From NCBI RefSeq assembly GCF_001579805.1, contig NZ_CP014546.1, forward strand, positions 1,240,001-1,304,000: 64,000 nucleotides of DNA. Reading direction: 5' to 3'. The stretch is from Pseudomonas azotoformans (GTDB taxonomy: Bacteria; Pseudomonadota; Gammaproteobacteria; Pseudomonadales; Pseudomonadaceae). Position numbers and translations under genes: made by a program. Within the stretch, counting starts at the first letter, position 1. Every line of letters begins with the position of its first letter. Below are positions 39,315 through 49,995 of this stretch, piece after piece. The notes beneath the pieces were generated by a model. The model saw only the letters and a program-made list of their open reading frames with translations, ran no database searches and was not told where the DNA came from.

Positions 39315-39353
39315 GAGGGAGCTTGCTCCCGCTGGGCTGCGCAGCAGCCCAGA
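39315..39353. repeat. REP palindrome near the pyrE 3' end
   Basis: GGGAGCTTGCTCCC followed by CTGGGCTGCGCAGCAGCCCAG: two adjacent palindromes of the REP type common in fluorescent pseudomonads, just beyond the stop of minus-strand pyrE. Confidence 0.78.
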
Positions 39354-39355
39354 AA

Positions 39356-40000
39356 TCAGACGCCGAACTGCTCGCGGTACGCCTTCACCGCCGGCAGGTG
39401 TTGCTTGAGCTGCGGATCATCCTCCAGGAACTGCAGCACCTGGTTCAGCGACACGATGCTCACCACGGGAATGCCGAAATCGCGCTCCACTTCCTGGATG
39501 GCCGACAATTCACCGTTGCCGCGTTCCTGGCGGTTCAGCGCAATCAGCACGCCGGCAGCCTTGGCGCCATCCTGGGAGGCGATGATCTGCATCACTTCGC
39601 GGATCGCAGTACCAGCGGTGATCACGTCGTCGATGATCAGCACGTCGCCCTTGAGCGGAGCTCCGACGAGGCTGCCGCCTTCGCCGTGGGCCTTGGCTTC
39701 TTTACGGTTGAAGCACCATGGCAGATCCTGGCCATGATGTTCAGCCAGAGCCACGGCCGTCGCGGCCGCCAGGGGGATACCCTTGTAGGCTGGGCCGAAC
39801 AGCACGTCGAAGGAAATACCGCTTTCAACGATGGCCGCCGCATAGAAACGACCCAGCTGAGCCAGGGCCGAACCCGAGTTGAACAAGCCTGCATTGAAGA
39901 AGTACGGGCTGGTGCGCCCGGACTTCAAAGTGAACTCACCGAAGCGCAAAACGCCGCGATCGATGGCAAAACGAATGAAATCGCGTTGATACGCCTGCAT
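39356..40000 (-). CDS. pyrE: Orotate phosphoribosyltransferase
   Basis: A 214-residue enzyme that joins orotate and PRPP to orotidine-5'-phosphate in pyrimidine synthesis. The PRPP loop [18 protein letters not shown] and the flexible-loop [11 protein letters not shown] are intact. The ATG at 40000 starts [12 protein letters not shown], as in other PyrE proteins; an earlier in-frame ATG is not preceded by a ribosome-binding site. Divergent from crc. Confidence 0.97.
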   Translation of the reverse strand: MQAYQRDFIRFAIDRGVLRFGEFTLKSGRTSPYFFNAGLFNSGSALAQLGRFYAAAIVESGISFDVLFGPAYKGIPLAAATAVALAEHHGQDLPWCFNRKEAKAHGEGGSLVGAPLKGDVLIIDDVITAGTAIREVMQIIASQDGAKAAGVLIALNRQERGNGELSAIQEVERDFGIPVVSIVSLNQVLQFLEDDPQLKQHLPAVKAYREQFGV

Positions 40001-40082
40001 GAAAAAAGCCTCAGATACCACGGATTTAGCTAATTAGGTAGACGGCGTGTATCATACACGCACGCGATTTTTGGGGCCATTT

Positions 40083-40862
40083 ATGCGGATCATCAGTGTG
40101 AACGTTAATGGTATTCAGGCTGCAGTCGAGCGTGGTTTGCTCAGTTGGCTGCAAGCCCAGAATGCCGACGTCATCTGCCTGCAGGATACCCGCGCCTCCG
40201 CCTTTGAACTGGACGACCCAGCCTTCCAACTGGATGGCTACTTCCTTTATGCCTGCGATGCCGAAGTGCCCACCCAAGGTGGCGTGGCTTTGTATTCGCG
40301 GTTGCAACCCAAGGCGGTCATCAGCGGCCTCGGCTTCGAGACAGCCGACCGCTACGGGCGCTACCTGCAAGCCGATTTCGATAAGGTCAGCATCGCGACC
40401 TTGCTGCTTCCTTCGGGGCAGAACGGCGATGAAGACTTGAACCAGAAGTTCAAGCTAATGGACGATTTCGCCCGTTACCTGGATAAACAGCGACGCAAAC
40501 GTCGCGAGTACATTTATTGTGGCTCGCTGTACGTGGCGCAACAGAAGCTGGATATCAAGAACTGGCGCGACAGCCAGCAATCCCCGGGTTTCCTGGCGCC
40601 GGAACGCGCCTGGATGGACGAGATTGTCGGCAATATGGGCTATGTGGATGCCCTGCGCGAAGTCAGCCGCGAAGGCGACCAGTACAGCTGGTGGCCGGAC
40701 AACGAACAGGCTGAGATGCTCAACCTGGGCTGGCGTTTCGACTACCAGTTGCTGACTCCAGGTCTGCGCCGGTTCGTGCGCAGTGCACGCCTGCCGCGCC
40801 AGCCACGCTTCTCGCAGCACGCGCCGCTGATCGTGGACTACGACTGGACACTGACCATCTGA
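40083..40862 (+). CDS. crc: Catabolite repression control protein Crc
   Basis: A 259-residue exonuclease III-like protein (MRIISVNVNGIQAAVERGLL). In Pseudomonas Crc lacks nuclease activity and stabilises Hfq on A-rich target mRNAs to repress use of less-favoured carbon sources. Divergent from pyrE with 82 bases between starts, the usual Pseudomonas order, and followed by a strong terminator. Confidence 0.97.
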   Translation: MRIISVNVNGIQAAVERGLLSWLQAQNADVICLQDTRASAFELDDPAFQLDGYFLYACDAEVPTQGGVALYSRLQPKAVISGLGFETADRYGRYLQADFDKVSIATLLLPSGQNGDEDLNQKFKLMDDFARYLDKQRRKRREYIYCGSLYVAQQKLDIKNWRDSQQSPGFLAPERAWMDEIVGNMGYVDALREVSREGDQYSWWPDNEQAEMLNLGWRFDYQLLTPGLRRFVRSARLPRQPRFSQHAPLIVDYDWTLTI

Positions 40863-40876
40863 GGTCTTTTTCCAGG

Positions 40877-40912
40877 CACAAAAAAACCGACATCGCTGTC
40901 GGTTTTTTTGTG
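40877..40912. terminator. Strong bidirectional terminator between crc and the DUF4870 gene
   Basis: Perfect 16-bp stem CACAAAAAAACCGACA / TGTCGGTTTTTTTGTG around TCGC. Works for crc and for the convergent minus-strand gene. Confidence 0.92.
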
Positions 40913-40920
40913 GGCGCTCA

Positions 40921-41289
40921 TTATTTGATCACACGCCAGGTCAACGGGTAGCGATAGGCGATCCCTTTGTTGGCCTTGATGCTGCCGATGATGGTCAGCA
41001 CGATCGTGGCGATCGCCAGGGCAAACATCAGGAAAAACCCAACTATCGTGAACGCCAGTACGATGCAGGCTATCCAGGCGATGGCCACGGTGATCTGGAA
41101 GTTCAAGGCTTCCTTGCCCTGATCATCAATGAACGCGTCCTTTTCTTTCTTCATCTGCCACAGGATCAGCGGCCCCACGACACTGCCGAAAGGGAACACA
41201 AACCCGAGAAACGCCGCGAGATGGCACAACATCGCCCCCTGCCGTACTTCATAGGAAGGCATCGGCACAAGTTCTTGGTTGTCATTCAT
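40921..41289 (-). CDS. DUF4870 membrane protein
   Basis: A 122-residue inner-membrane protein with about three hydrophobic helices and the DUF4870 motif KEKDAFIDDQGKEALNFQI. Function unknown; the family is widespread. It lies 22 bases downstream of rph on the same strand and is conserved at this spot (PA5333), so it may be co-transcribed with rph. Confidence 0.85.
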   Translation of the reverse strand: MNDNQELVPMPSYEVRQGAMLCHLAAFLGFVFPFGSVVGPLILWQMKKEKDAFIDDQGKEALNFQITVAIAWIACIVLAFTIVGFFLMFALAIATIVLTIIGSIKANKGIAYRYPLTWRVIK

Positions 41290-41311
41290 GGCGCTTCTCC
41301 TTGAGGCGGGC

Positions 41312-42034
41312 TCAGTCAGCCAGGGCGGCGTTCTGCAGCTCGAAGATTTCAGTCATGCCTTTCTGGGCCAGGGCCAACATGGCGTTCAAGTCGGCCGGCT
41401 GGAATGGCGCGCCTTCGGCGGTGCCCTGTACTTCGATGAAACCACCGGTGCTGGTCATGACCACGTTCAGGTCGGTCTCGGCAGCCGAGTCTTCCAGGTA
41501 GTCCAGGTCCAGTACAGGTTCGCCCTGGTACATGCCTACCGATACGGCAGCGATCATTTGCTTGAGCGGGTCACCGCCTTTCAGGCCGCCACGCTTCTTG
41601 ATCACTTTGAGTGCATCAACCAGGGCCACCATGGCGCCGGTGATGGACGCGGTGCGTGTGCCGCCGTCGGCCTGGATCACGTCGCAGTCGACGTACAGGG
41701 TCACGTCGCCCAGCTTGGACATGTCCAGGGCTGCACGCAGGGAGCGACCGATCAGGCGCTGGATTTCCAGGGTACGGCCGCCCTGCTTGCCACGGCTGGC
41801 TTCACGCTGGTTACGCTCGCCGGTGGCGCGCGGCAGCATGCCGTACTCGGCGGTCAACCAACCCTGGCCCTGGCCTTTGAGGAAACGCGGCACGCCGTTT
41901 TCGACGCTGACGGTGCAGATGACCTTGGTATCGCCAAACTCGACCAGTACAGAACCCTCGGCGTGTTTGGTGTAGTTGCGGGTGATGCGGATCGAGCGGA
42001 GCTGATCGGCAGCGCGACCACTTGGACGTTTCAT
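41312..42034 (-). CDS. rph: Ribonuclease PH
   Basis: A 240-residue phosphate-dependent 3'-exonuclease that trims tRNA precursors. The opening [20 protein letters not shown] and the [24 protein letters not shown] core are diagnostic, and the length is standard, so it is not the truncated form seen in E. coli K-12. Divergent from yicC. The start is preceded by GTGTCTCCCT on the complementary strand, giving AGGGAGA as ribosome-binding site. Confidence 0.97.
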   Translation of the reverse strand: MKRPSGRAADQLRSIRITRNYTKHAEGSVLVEFGDTKVICTVSVENGVPRFLKGQGQGWLTAEYGMLPRATGERNQREASRGKQGGRTLEIQRLIGRSLRAALDMSKLGDVTLYVDCDVIQADGGTRTASITGAMVALVDALKVIKKRGGLKGGDPLKQMIAAVSVGMYQGEPVLDLDYLEDSAAETDLNVVMTSTGGFIEVQGTAEGAPFQPADLNAMLALAQKGMTEIFELQNAALAD

Positions 42035-42133
42035 AGGGAGACACCTGTACTGAGGACGAAAAACTGCCGAGCATTATAGAGCCGCGAGCCGATTCGGGGC
42101 ACTGCTAAAAAATCCGGTTACGAATGCTCGGGT

Positions 42134-42201
42134 TTGGGCGTGTCCGCCCCACTGCGCTACAATCCTGCGCCATCTTAATCATCAGCCCGTGTTTGCGGGC
42201 T
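42134..42201 (+). promoter_or_regulatory. Putative yicC-gmk promoter and leader hairpin
   Basis: TTGGGC (42134-42139) and TACAAT (42158-42163) are 18 bases apart, a plausible sigma-70 promoter. A hairpin AGCCCG-TGTTTG-CGGGCT lies just after it (about 42184-42201), 20 bases before the yicC start. Confidence 0.42.
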
Positions 42202-42219
42202 GCAACGCGAGGTACCTCC

Positions 42220-43714
<1,495 letters not shown>

Positions 43715-43725
43715 TTGGCTCTTCC

Positions 43726-43770
43726 CAAAACCGCTGCAAGGGCTTTACATTGGCACTTGTAGCGGTTTTG
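43726..43770 (+). terminator. Long hairpin after gmk
   Basis: CAAAACCGCTGCAAG (43726-43740) pairs with CTTGTAGCGGTTTTG (43756-43770) with one mismatch, around a 15-base loop. It lies 11 bases after the gmk stop and before rpoZ. The long loop is unusual for a plain terminator. Confidence 0.5.
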
Positions 43771-43785
43771 CGAGGGCCTGCGAAA

Positions 43786-43818
43786 AATCAGCGCTTCCCT
43801 AAACGCTGGTGATTTTTT
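43786..43818 (+). terminator. Possible second terminator before rpoZ
   Basis: AATCAGCG and CGCTGgtGATT form an imperfect stem followed by six T. Weaker than others in the window; it would separate gmk from rpoZ transcription. Confidence 0.4.
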
Positions 43819-43881
43819 AAACTGTTTAGTCCGCTCGCCCAACCGGGCAGCGCGCATCTTGCATTCGCTCCGAGGAATACC

Positions 43882-44145
43882 ATGGCCCGCGTAACCGTTG
43901 AAGACTGCCTAGAACACGTGGATAACCGCTTTGAGCTGGTCATGCTCTCTACCAAGCGTGCCCGTCAACTGGCCACTGGCGGCAAAGAGCCCCTGGTCCA
44001 GTGGGAAAACGACAAGCCTACCGTTGTAGCCCTGCGTGAAATCGCTGAAGGCCTGATGAGCTACGAGTTCATCGCCAACGCCGAAATCGTTGAAGACGAA
44101 CCGCTGTTTGCAGCGTTCGAGGACGAGTCCAACGAGGCCGTCTAA
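43882..44145 (+). CDS. rpoZ: RNA polymerase omega subunit
   Basis: An 87-residue omega subunit ([20 protein letters not shown]) that helps assemble RNA polymerase and forms part of a ppGpp-binding site. ATG follows CCGAGGAA. The next gene is spoT, the ppGpp enzyme, 60 bases downstream; this order is conserved. Confidence 0.97.
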   Translation: MARVTVEDCLEHVDNRFELVMLSTKRARQLATGGKEPLVQWENDKPTVVALREIAEGLMSYEFIANAEIVEDEPLFAAFEDESNEAV

Positions 44146-44205
44146 GCCTATGCCTGGTCGACGTAGCACGGCGCGGGGTCACAGCCAACGGCAGGAGTTC
44201 ACACT

Positions 44206-46311
44206 TTGCCGAGCATAGACGCCCTCGCCGATCGCTTATCGGCCTACCTCGGCCCAGACCAGGTCAACCTGGTCCGCCGAGCGTATTTCTACGCCGAACA
44301 AGCCCACGACGGCCAGCGCCGCCGCAGTGGCGAGGCGTATGTCACCCATCCTCTTGCGGTGGCAAATATTCTGGCCGACATGCACATGGACCATCAGAGC
44401 CTGATGGCCGCGATGCTGCATGACGTGATCGAAGACACCGGCATCGCCAAGGAAGCGCTCAGCGCGCAATTTGGCGAAACCGTGGCCGAACTGGTCGACG
44501 GGGTCAGCAAACTGACCCAGATGAACTTCGAGACCAAGGCCGAAGCCCAGGCGGAAAACTTCCAGAAGATGGCCATGGCCATGGCCCGCGATATCCGCGT
44601 GATCCTGGTCAAGCTGGCCGACCGGCTGCACAACATGCGCACGCTGGAAGTGCTGTCCGGTGAAAAACGCCGGCGCATCGCCAAGGAAACCCTGGAAATC
44701 TACGCGCCCATCGCCAACCGGCTGGGCATGCACGCCATTCGTATCGAATTCGAAGACCTCGGCTTCAAGGCCATGCACCCGATGCGTTCGGCGCGCATCT
44801 ACCAGGCGGTCAAGCGCGCCAGGGGAAACCGCAAGGAAATCGTCAACAAGATCGAAGAGTCGCTGAGCCATTGCCTGGCGATCGACGAGATCGAAGGCGA
44901 GGTCAGCGGCCGGCAGAAGCACATCTACGGCATCTACAAGAAGATGCGCGGCAAGCGTCGGGCCTTCAACGAGATCATGGACGTGTATGCGTTCCGGATC
45001 ATCGTCGACAAGGTCGACACCTGCTACCGCGTGCTGGGCGCTGTACATAATTTGTACAAACCACTGCCGGGGCGCTTCAAGGATTACATCGCGATTCCCA
45101 AGGCCAACGGCTATCAGTCGTTGCACACCACATTGTTTGGTATGCACGGGGTGCCGATCGAGATCCAGATCCGCACCCGCGAAATGGAAGAGATGGCCAA
45201 CAACGGCATCGCCGCCCATTGGCTGTACAAATCCAGTGGCGACGAACAGCCAAAAGGCACCCATGCCCGCGCCCGCCAGTGGGTCAAGGGCGTGCTGGAA
45301 ATGCAGCAACGTGCCGGCAACTCCCTCGAATTTATCGAAAGCGTGAAGATCGACCTGTTCCCGGACGAGGTCTATGTGTTCACGCCCAAAGGCCGGATCA
45401 TGGAGCTGCCCAAAGGCTCCACGGCGGTCGACTTTGCCTACGCCGTGCACACCGACGTGGGCAACAGCTGCATCGCCTGTCGGATCAATCGTCGTCTCGC
45501 ACCGCTGTCCGAGCCGCTGCAAAGTGGTTCCACGGTCGAGATCGTCAGCGCACCGGGCGCACGCCCGAATCCGGCATGGCTCAATTTTGTGGTCACCGGC
45601 AAGGCGCGCACACACATCCGCCACGCGCTGAAACTGCAACGCCGCTCCGAGTCCATCAGCCTGGGCGAACGCCTGCTGAACAAGGTGCTCAACGGTTTCG
45701 ACAGCGCCCTGGACAAGATTCCTACAGAGCGCGTGCAAGCGATGCTCCACGAATATCGCCAGGAAACCATCGAAGACCTGCTGGAAGACATCGGCCTGGG
45801 CAACCGCATGGCCTACGTCGTCGCCCGCCGCCTGCTCGGCGAAGGCGAACAGTTGCCAAGCCCGGAAGGTCCGTTGGCGATTCGTGGCACCGAGGGCCTG
45901 GTGCTCAGTTACGCCAAGTGCTGCACGCCGATCCCGGGCGATCCGATTGTCGGCCACTTGTCGGCGGGCAAAGGCATGGTGGTGCACCTGGACAACTGCC
46001 GCAACATCACCGAAATCCGCCACAACCCGGAAAAATGCATCCAGCTCTCCTGGGCCAAGGATGTCACCGGAGAATTCAATGTCGAACTGCGGGTGGAGCT
46101 GGAACACCAGCGCGGCCTGATCGCCCTGCTCGCCAGCAGCGTCAATGCAGCCGACGGCAATATCGAGAAAATCAGCATGGACGAGCGCGATGGTCGCATC
46201 AGCGTGGTCCAGTTGGTGGTCAGCGTTCACGACCGCGTGCACCTGGCCCGCGTGATCAAGAAACTGCGCGCCTTGACCGGGGTCATCCGCATCACCCGTA
46301 TGCGTGCCTAA
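44206..46311 (+). CDS. spoT: Bifunctional (p)ppGpp synthase/hydrolase SpoT
   Basis: A 701-residue RelA/SpoT protein. The hydrolase HD domain (HDVIEDT near residue 72, LADRLHNMRTL) and synthetase domain (GRQKHIYGIYKKM ... YQSLHTT) are both complete, then TGS (FTPKGRIMELPKGSTAVDFAY) and a C-terminal ACT domain. The start is TTG, 6 bases after AGGAG; no ATG is nearby and the length fits SpoT of other pseudomonads. It makes and degrades the stringent-response signal ppGpp. Confidence 0.96.
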   Translation: MPSIDALADRLSAYLGPDQVNLVRRAYFYAEQAHDGQRRRSGEAYVTHPLAVANILADMHMDHQSLMAAMLHDVIEDTGIAKEALSAQFGETVAELVDGVSKLTQMNFETKAEAQAENFQKMAMAMARDIRVILVKLADRLHNMRTLEVLSGEKRRRIAKETLEIYAPIANRLGMHAIRIEFEDLGFKAMHPMRSARIYQAVKRARGNRKEIVNKIEESLSHCLAIDEIEGEVSGRQKHIYGIYKKMRGKRRAFNEIMDVYAFRIIVDKVDTCYRVLGAVHNLYKPLPGRFKDYIAIPKANGYQSLHTTLFGMHGVPIEIQIRTREMEEMANNGIAAHWLYKSSGDEQPKGTHARARQWVKGVLEMQQRAGNSLEFIESVKIDLFPDEVYVFTPKGRIMELPKGSTAVDFAYAVHTDVGNSCIACRINRRLAPLSEPLQSGSTVEIVSAPGARPNPAWLNFVVTGKARTHIRHALKLQRRSESISLGERLLNKVLNGFDSALDKIPTERVQAMLHEYRQETIEDLLEDIGLGNRMAYVVARRLLGEGEQLPSPEGPLAIRGTEGLVLSYAKCCTPIPGDPIVGHLSAGKGMVVHLDNCRNITEIRHNPEKCIQLSWAKDVTGEFNVELRVELEHQRGLIALLASSVNAADGNIEKISMDERDGRISVVQLVVSVHDRVHLARVIKKLRALTGVIRITRMRA

Positions 46312-46335
46312 TAAACCTCCCACAAGGAGTCATTC

Positions 46336-46716
46336 ATGACCAAGACCGTTATCACCAGCGACAAAGCCCCAGCCGCCATCGGCACTTACTCCCAGGCGAT
46401 CAAGGCAGGCAACACCGTCTACATGTCCGGCCAGATTCCACTGGACCCAAAGACCATGGAACTGGTTGAAGGCTTCGAAGCACAGACCGTACAGGTCTTC
46501 GAAAACCTCAAGTCGGTGGCCGAGGCTGCCGGCGGCTCGTTCAAAGACATCGTCAAGCTGAACATCTTCCTCACTGACCTGAGCCACTTCGCCAAGGTCA
46601 ACGAGATCATGGGCAAGTACTTCGAACAGCCGTACCCAGCCCGCGCCGCCATCGGCGTTGCTGCCCTGCCAAAGGGTGCGCAGGTTGAGATGGACGCGAT
46701 TCTGGTCATCGAGTAA
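46336..46716 (+). CDS. ridA: RidA family 2-iminobutanoate/2-iminopropanoate deaminase
   Basis: A 126-residue RidA of the archetypal subgroup: [23 protein letters not shown] and the C-terminal [20 protein letters not shown], including the catalytic-type arginine. It removes reactive imines formed by threonine and serine dehydratases. The gene starts 24 bases after spoT with a good AAGGAG site; spoT-ridA is a common pairing. Confidence 0.95.
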   Translation: MTKTVITSDKAPAAIGTYSQAIKAGNTVYMSGQIPLDPKTMELVEGFEAQTVQVFENLKSVAEAAGGSFKDIVKLNIFLTDLSHFAKVNEIMGKYFEQPYPARAAIGVAALPKGAQVEMDAILVIE

Positions 46717-46769
46717 AACACCCGGCGCAGCCCCCATAGGCTGCGCCGACTTCGTTTTAAAAGGATTTC

Positions 46770-47517
46770 ATGATGCGCAAAGCGCTTGTAGCCTCATCAC
46801 TGTTCGCCCTGTTGCTTGGCGGCTGCGCAAGCAACCCTGCCGACCGGGATGTGAGTGGCACCTGGATCAACCAGGTCGCCATCGATGCGGCGGCCAAGGG
46901 CGGCCCTTTGCGTGAAGCCTTGCAGAGCTTTGGCCCGAACCTCGAATGGGAGGTCAATACCAAGGCCTCGCAGGCACGCTACTACAACGGTTTTGAAGTA
47001 GCGGAAGGCAAGTTGCTGGGTGAAAAGTCCGGCGCCTGGAGTGTGGATTTCTACGGCAGCTCCGCCACCGAACTCAAGCGTAAAGGCAAACAGCTGCTGC
47101 AAGTGGCCAACGACAACGAGCCTGAACAGCTGTTCGCCCGCCCCAAAGAGCCCGCACCGGAAGGCGCGCCACTGGGCGCAAACTTCGAGCGCGCACTGTA
47201 CGCCGCTTATATGGGGGGCGACTGGAAGATCCTCGACGGCTTCGGCAGCGGCGCCATCGTGCAATTCCAGGCTAACGGCAAGGTCGCCGGCCCTGCCGAA
47301 TGTCGATCAGTACTCGCTGTGCCTGGCGGGCGATTGCGCGTCCATGAGCGGTGGCTACGACAGCATCTGGCTGCAACTGAACGGCCAGGGCAACCCGTGG
47401 ATTTTTGTGCGCAAGGGTAAGCAACTGGAGATCTTCCAGGCGATCAATACCGCGCAGGCGGATGAGGTGCCTTCGTTTACGCCAGGGCCTCGCCAGTGGC
47501 TGCTGGAAAAACAATGA
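46770..47517 (+). pseudogene. Predicted lipoprotein of unknown function, interrupted by one extra base
   Basis: Removing one base gives a 248-residue lipoprotein (lipobox ALLLGGC near residue 20). The frame from ATG 46770 reads to QANGKVAG and then breaks in GGCCC at 47289-47293; the rest continues in the +1 frame (LPNVDQYSLCLAGDCASMSG) to TGA 47515-47517 and the terminator. A hypothetical protein occupies this place in P. aeruginosa (PA5340). I do not recognise a functional domain; the early DVSGTWINQ suggests a lipocalin-like or protease-inhibitor-like beta fold. Confidence 0.78.
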
Positions 47518-47519
47518 TA

Positions 47520-47545
47520 AAAAAGGAGCCCTTGGGCTCCTTTTT
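47520..47545. terminator. Bidirectional terminator
   Basis: AAAAAGGAGCCC-TT-GGGCTCCTTTTT, a perfect 12-bp stem between the convergent lipoprotein and SDR genes. Confidence 0.9.
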
Positions 47546-47548
47546 CAT

Positions 47549-48406
47549 TTAACGCTGGCCTTCGAGGATCGCTGCATAGCCTTCCCGATAACTCGGATAC
47601 GTCGGCGTCCAGCCTAACGCCTTGGCTCGGGCATTGCTGCATTGCTTGCTGCCAGCACGCCGCACACTCGCGTCATCAGCCCATTCGGTCACGCCCAGGT
47701 ACTCACGCAACCAATCCACTACCTCGGCCAACGGCGCCGGCGCATCGTCGACGCCGATGTAGACCTTGTCCAGCGAACCGCCCTTTTCCACATGCCGCAA
47801 CAAAAACGCCAGCAAACCCGCTGCGTCTTCCGCGTGAATGCGGTTGCCATATAAAGGTGGGTCGATTGCCACACGGTAGCCTTGGCGAACCTGAGTCAAC
47901 AGCCATTCGCGACCCGGCCCATAGATACCCGTCAGACGCACAATGCTCGCCGGAATACCGTTGTTGAGTGCGACTTGCTCGGCTTCCAGCATCACCTGCC
48001 CAGAATAACCCTTCGCCTGCGTCTCCGACGTTTCGTCGACCCACTCGCCATTCTGCTGCCCGTAAACGCTGCTGCTGGACACAAACAGCAGGTGTTTCGG
48101 CTCCTGGCCGTAATCGCCCAGCCACTCCAGCACATGTTTCAGCCCTTCTACATAAGCAGCGCGATAGCCGGCTTCGTCGTGGTCTGTCGCTGCGGCGCAG
48201 TACACCAGGTAATCCACCCCGCCGATCGGCCAGGTGTCGGGGCAGTCCTTGTTGAACAGGTCGCCGGCGATGCCGATCACCCCGTCGGGCAGCCGCGAAA
48301 TATCGCGGCGCAGGCCATGGACCTCCCATTCCGAGGCGAGCAACTGGCTGGCCAGCCGGCTCCCCACATCGCCACATCCGGCAATCACAACAGAAGGCGC
48401 AGACAT
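47549..48406 (-). CDS. NAD-dependent epimerase/dehydratase family (SDR) protein, YeeZ-like
   Basis: A 285-residue extended SDR protein. The nucleotide-binding motif is IAGCGDVGSRLA (residues 8-19), with SSSSVYGQ and RLTGIYGPGR later. The usual catalytic YxxxK is replaced here by a less clear SGQVMLEAE region, as in YeeZ-type proteins. Substrate unknown. ATG at 48406; a GTG just before is an alternative. Confidence 0.83.
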   Translation of the reverse strand: MSAPSVVIAGCGDVGSRLASQLLASEWEVHGLRRDISRLPDGVIGIAGDLFNKDCPDTWPIGGVDYLVYCAAATDHDEAGYRAAYVEGLKHVLEWLGDYGQEPKHLLFVSSSSVYGQQNGEWVDETSETQAKGYSGQVMLEAEQVALNNGIPASIVRLTGIYGPGREWLLTQVRQGYRVAIDPPLYGNRIHAEDAAGLLAFLLRHVEKGGSLDKVYIGVDDAPAPLAEVVDWLREYLGVTEWADDASVRRAGSKQCSNARAKALGWTPTYPSYREGYAAILEGQR

Positions 48407-48498
48407 CACAAAACTCCGTACTGAAAGGTCTAGGTTAGCCTTCGCAGATGACAGACGGCCAGAAAAAGCACAAATAAAGTTACTGTATTACTTCTGTT

Positions 48499-48519
48499 AA
48501 CAAGAATTACTTGCAATAA
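48499..48519 (+). promoter_or_regulatory. Possible Fur box before exbB
   Basis: AACAAGAATTACTTGCAATAA resembles the Pseudomonas Fur-box pattern of A/T-rich hexamers around a central ATT. It lies about 75 bases upstream of exbB, as expected for an iron-repressed TonB system. The match is partial. Confidence 0.42.
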
Positions 48520-48594
48520 TAACCGCCCATTTGTCCTCGACCCTCTGGGTCTGGAAGGACGATCACTCATTTTTTTCTCTCAGGTCCGGCCAGC

Positions 48595-49563
48595 ATGACA
48601 CGTAATACAACCCCCGCTTCGCCAACCAAGCTTCACAGCCCGTCCCGCGCCTGGCGCGCGATTGCTGCGCTGCTGTTCAGCGTACTGCTGGCACCGACCG
48701 CCGCATTCGCTGATGCCACCGCACCCGCTACCCCGGCTGCCGCCGAGCAAAACGCCGCGGCACCGGCCGCAGCGCCCGCCGCCGCCGACCCGGCACTGGC
48801 AGCTGACCCAGCCGCCGATGACACCGGTGTGGTGCTGGAAGAAGACAACACCCTGGGCATGGCCCATGACCTGTCGCCGTGGGGCATGTACCAGAATGCT
48901 GACGTGGTGGTGAAAGCCGTGATGATCGGCCTGGCCATCGCGTCGATCATCACCTGGACCATCTGGATCGCCAAGGGCTTCGAGCTGCTGGGCGCCAAAC
49001 GTCGTCTGCGTACTGAAATCGTCCACCTGAAAAAGGCCACCACCCTCAAGGAAGCCAGCGAAAGCGCGACCAAGAAGGGCACCCTGGCCAATACCCTGGT
49101 GCACGACGCGCTGGAAGAAATGCGCCTGTCCGCCAACACCCGCGAAAAAGAAGGCATCAAGGAACGTGTTGCCTTCCGTCTGGAGCGCCTGGTGGCGGCC
49201 TGCGGTCGTAACATGAGCAGCGGCACCGGCGTGCTGGCAACCATCGGTTCCACCGCGCCGTTCGTCGGCCTGTTCGGTACCGTGTGGGGCATCATGAACA
49301 GCTTCATCGGCATCGCCAAAACCCAGACCACCAACCTCGCCGTCGTTGCCCCCGGCATCGCCGAAGCCCTGCTGGCGACCGCCCTGGGCCTGGTTGCTGC
49401 GATTCCTGCGGTGGTGATCTACAACGTCTTCGCCCGTTCGATTGCCGGCTACAAGGCCCAGGTATCGGACGCGTCGGCAGAAGTCCTGCTGCTGGTCAGC
49501 CGCGACCTCGATCACCTGCCTACCGAGCGCAGCTCGCAACCGCACATGGTGAAAGTGGGGTAA
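48595..49563 (+). CDS. exbB: TonB-system proton channel protein ExbB
   Basis: A 322-residue ExbB with an extended N-terminus: signal-type helix (about 20-40), an Ala/Pro-rich periplasmic stretch, then the usual three membrane helices with TAPFVGLFGTVWGIMNSF. ExbB and ExbD use proton flow to energise TonB. First gene of exbB-exbD-tonB; the following gene starts 6 bases later. A possible Fur box lies upstream. Confidence 0.95.
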   Translation: MTRNTTPASPTKLHSPSRAWRAIAALLFSVLLAPTAAFADATAPATPAAAEQNAAAPAAAPAAADPALAADPAADDTGVVLEEDNTLGMAHDLSPWGMYQNADVVVKAVMIGLAIASIITWTIWIAKGFELLGAKRRLRTEIVHLKKATTLKEASESATKKGTLANTLVHDALEEMRLSANTREKEGIKERVAFRLERLVAACGRNMSSGTGVLATIGSTAPFVGLFGTVWGIMNSFIGIAKTQTTNLAVVAPGIAEALLATALGLVAAIPAVVIYNVFARSIAGYKAQVSDASAEVLLLVSRDLDHLPTERSSQPHMVKVG

Positions 49564-49569
49564 TCGGCC

Positions 49570-49995
49570 ATGGGCCTGCATTTGAATCAAGGCGACGACG
49601 AACTCGTCGAGAACCACGAAATCAACGTCACGCCGTTTATCGACGTGATGCTGGTGCTGCTGATCATCTTCATGGTGGCGGCACCGTTGGCGACCGTGGA
49701 CATCAAGGTTGACCTGCCCGCGTCCAGCGCAAAACCTGCGCCTCGGCCAGAGAAACCGATCTTCCTCAGCGTCAAGGCGGACCAACGCCTGTTCCTGGGC
49801 GAAGAAGAAGTCAAAGCTGAAACCCTGGGGCCGGTGCTCGACGCCAAGACCCAAGGCAAGAAAGACACGACGATCTTCTTCCAGGCTGACAAGGGCGTGG
49901 ACTACGGCGACCTGATGAGCGTGATGGATGCCCTGCGGGCAGCCGGCTACCTCAAGGTCGGCCTGGTCGGACTTGAGACGGCAGCCAAGAAATGA
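49570..49995 (+). CDS. exbD: TonB-system protein ExbD
   Basis: A 141-residue ExbD: short cytoplasmic N-terminus, one membrane helix with the proton-relay aspartate in INVTPFIDVMLVLLI, and a periplasmic domain. Its stop overlaps the tonB start in ATGA. Confidence 0.96.
   Translation: MGLHLNQGDDELVENHEINVTPFIDVMLVLLIIFMVAAPLATVDIKVDLPASSAKPAPRPEKPIFLSVKADQRLFLGEEEVKAETLGPVLDAKTQGKKDTTIFFQADKGVDYGDLMSVMDALRAAGYLKVGLVGLETAAKK

Noticed and set aside
44236..46323. 695-codon open frame opposite spoT
   Set aside because: Same cause. The spoT protein on the plus strand is unmistakable, and the antisense product has no recognisable motif or ribosome-binding site.
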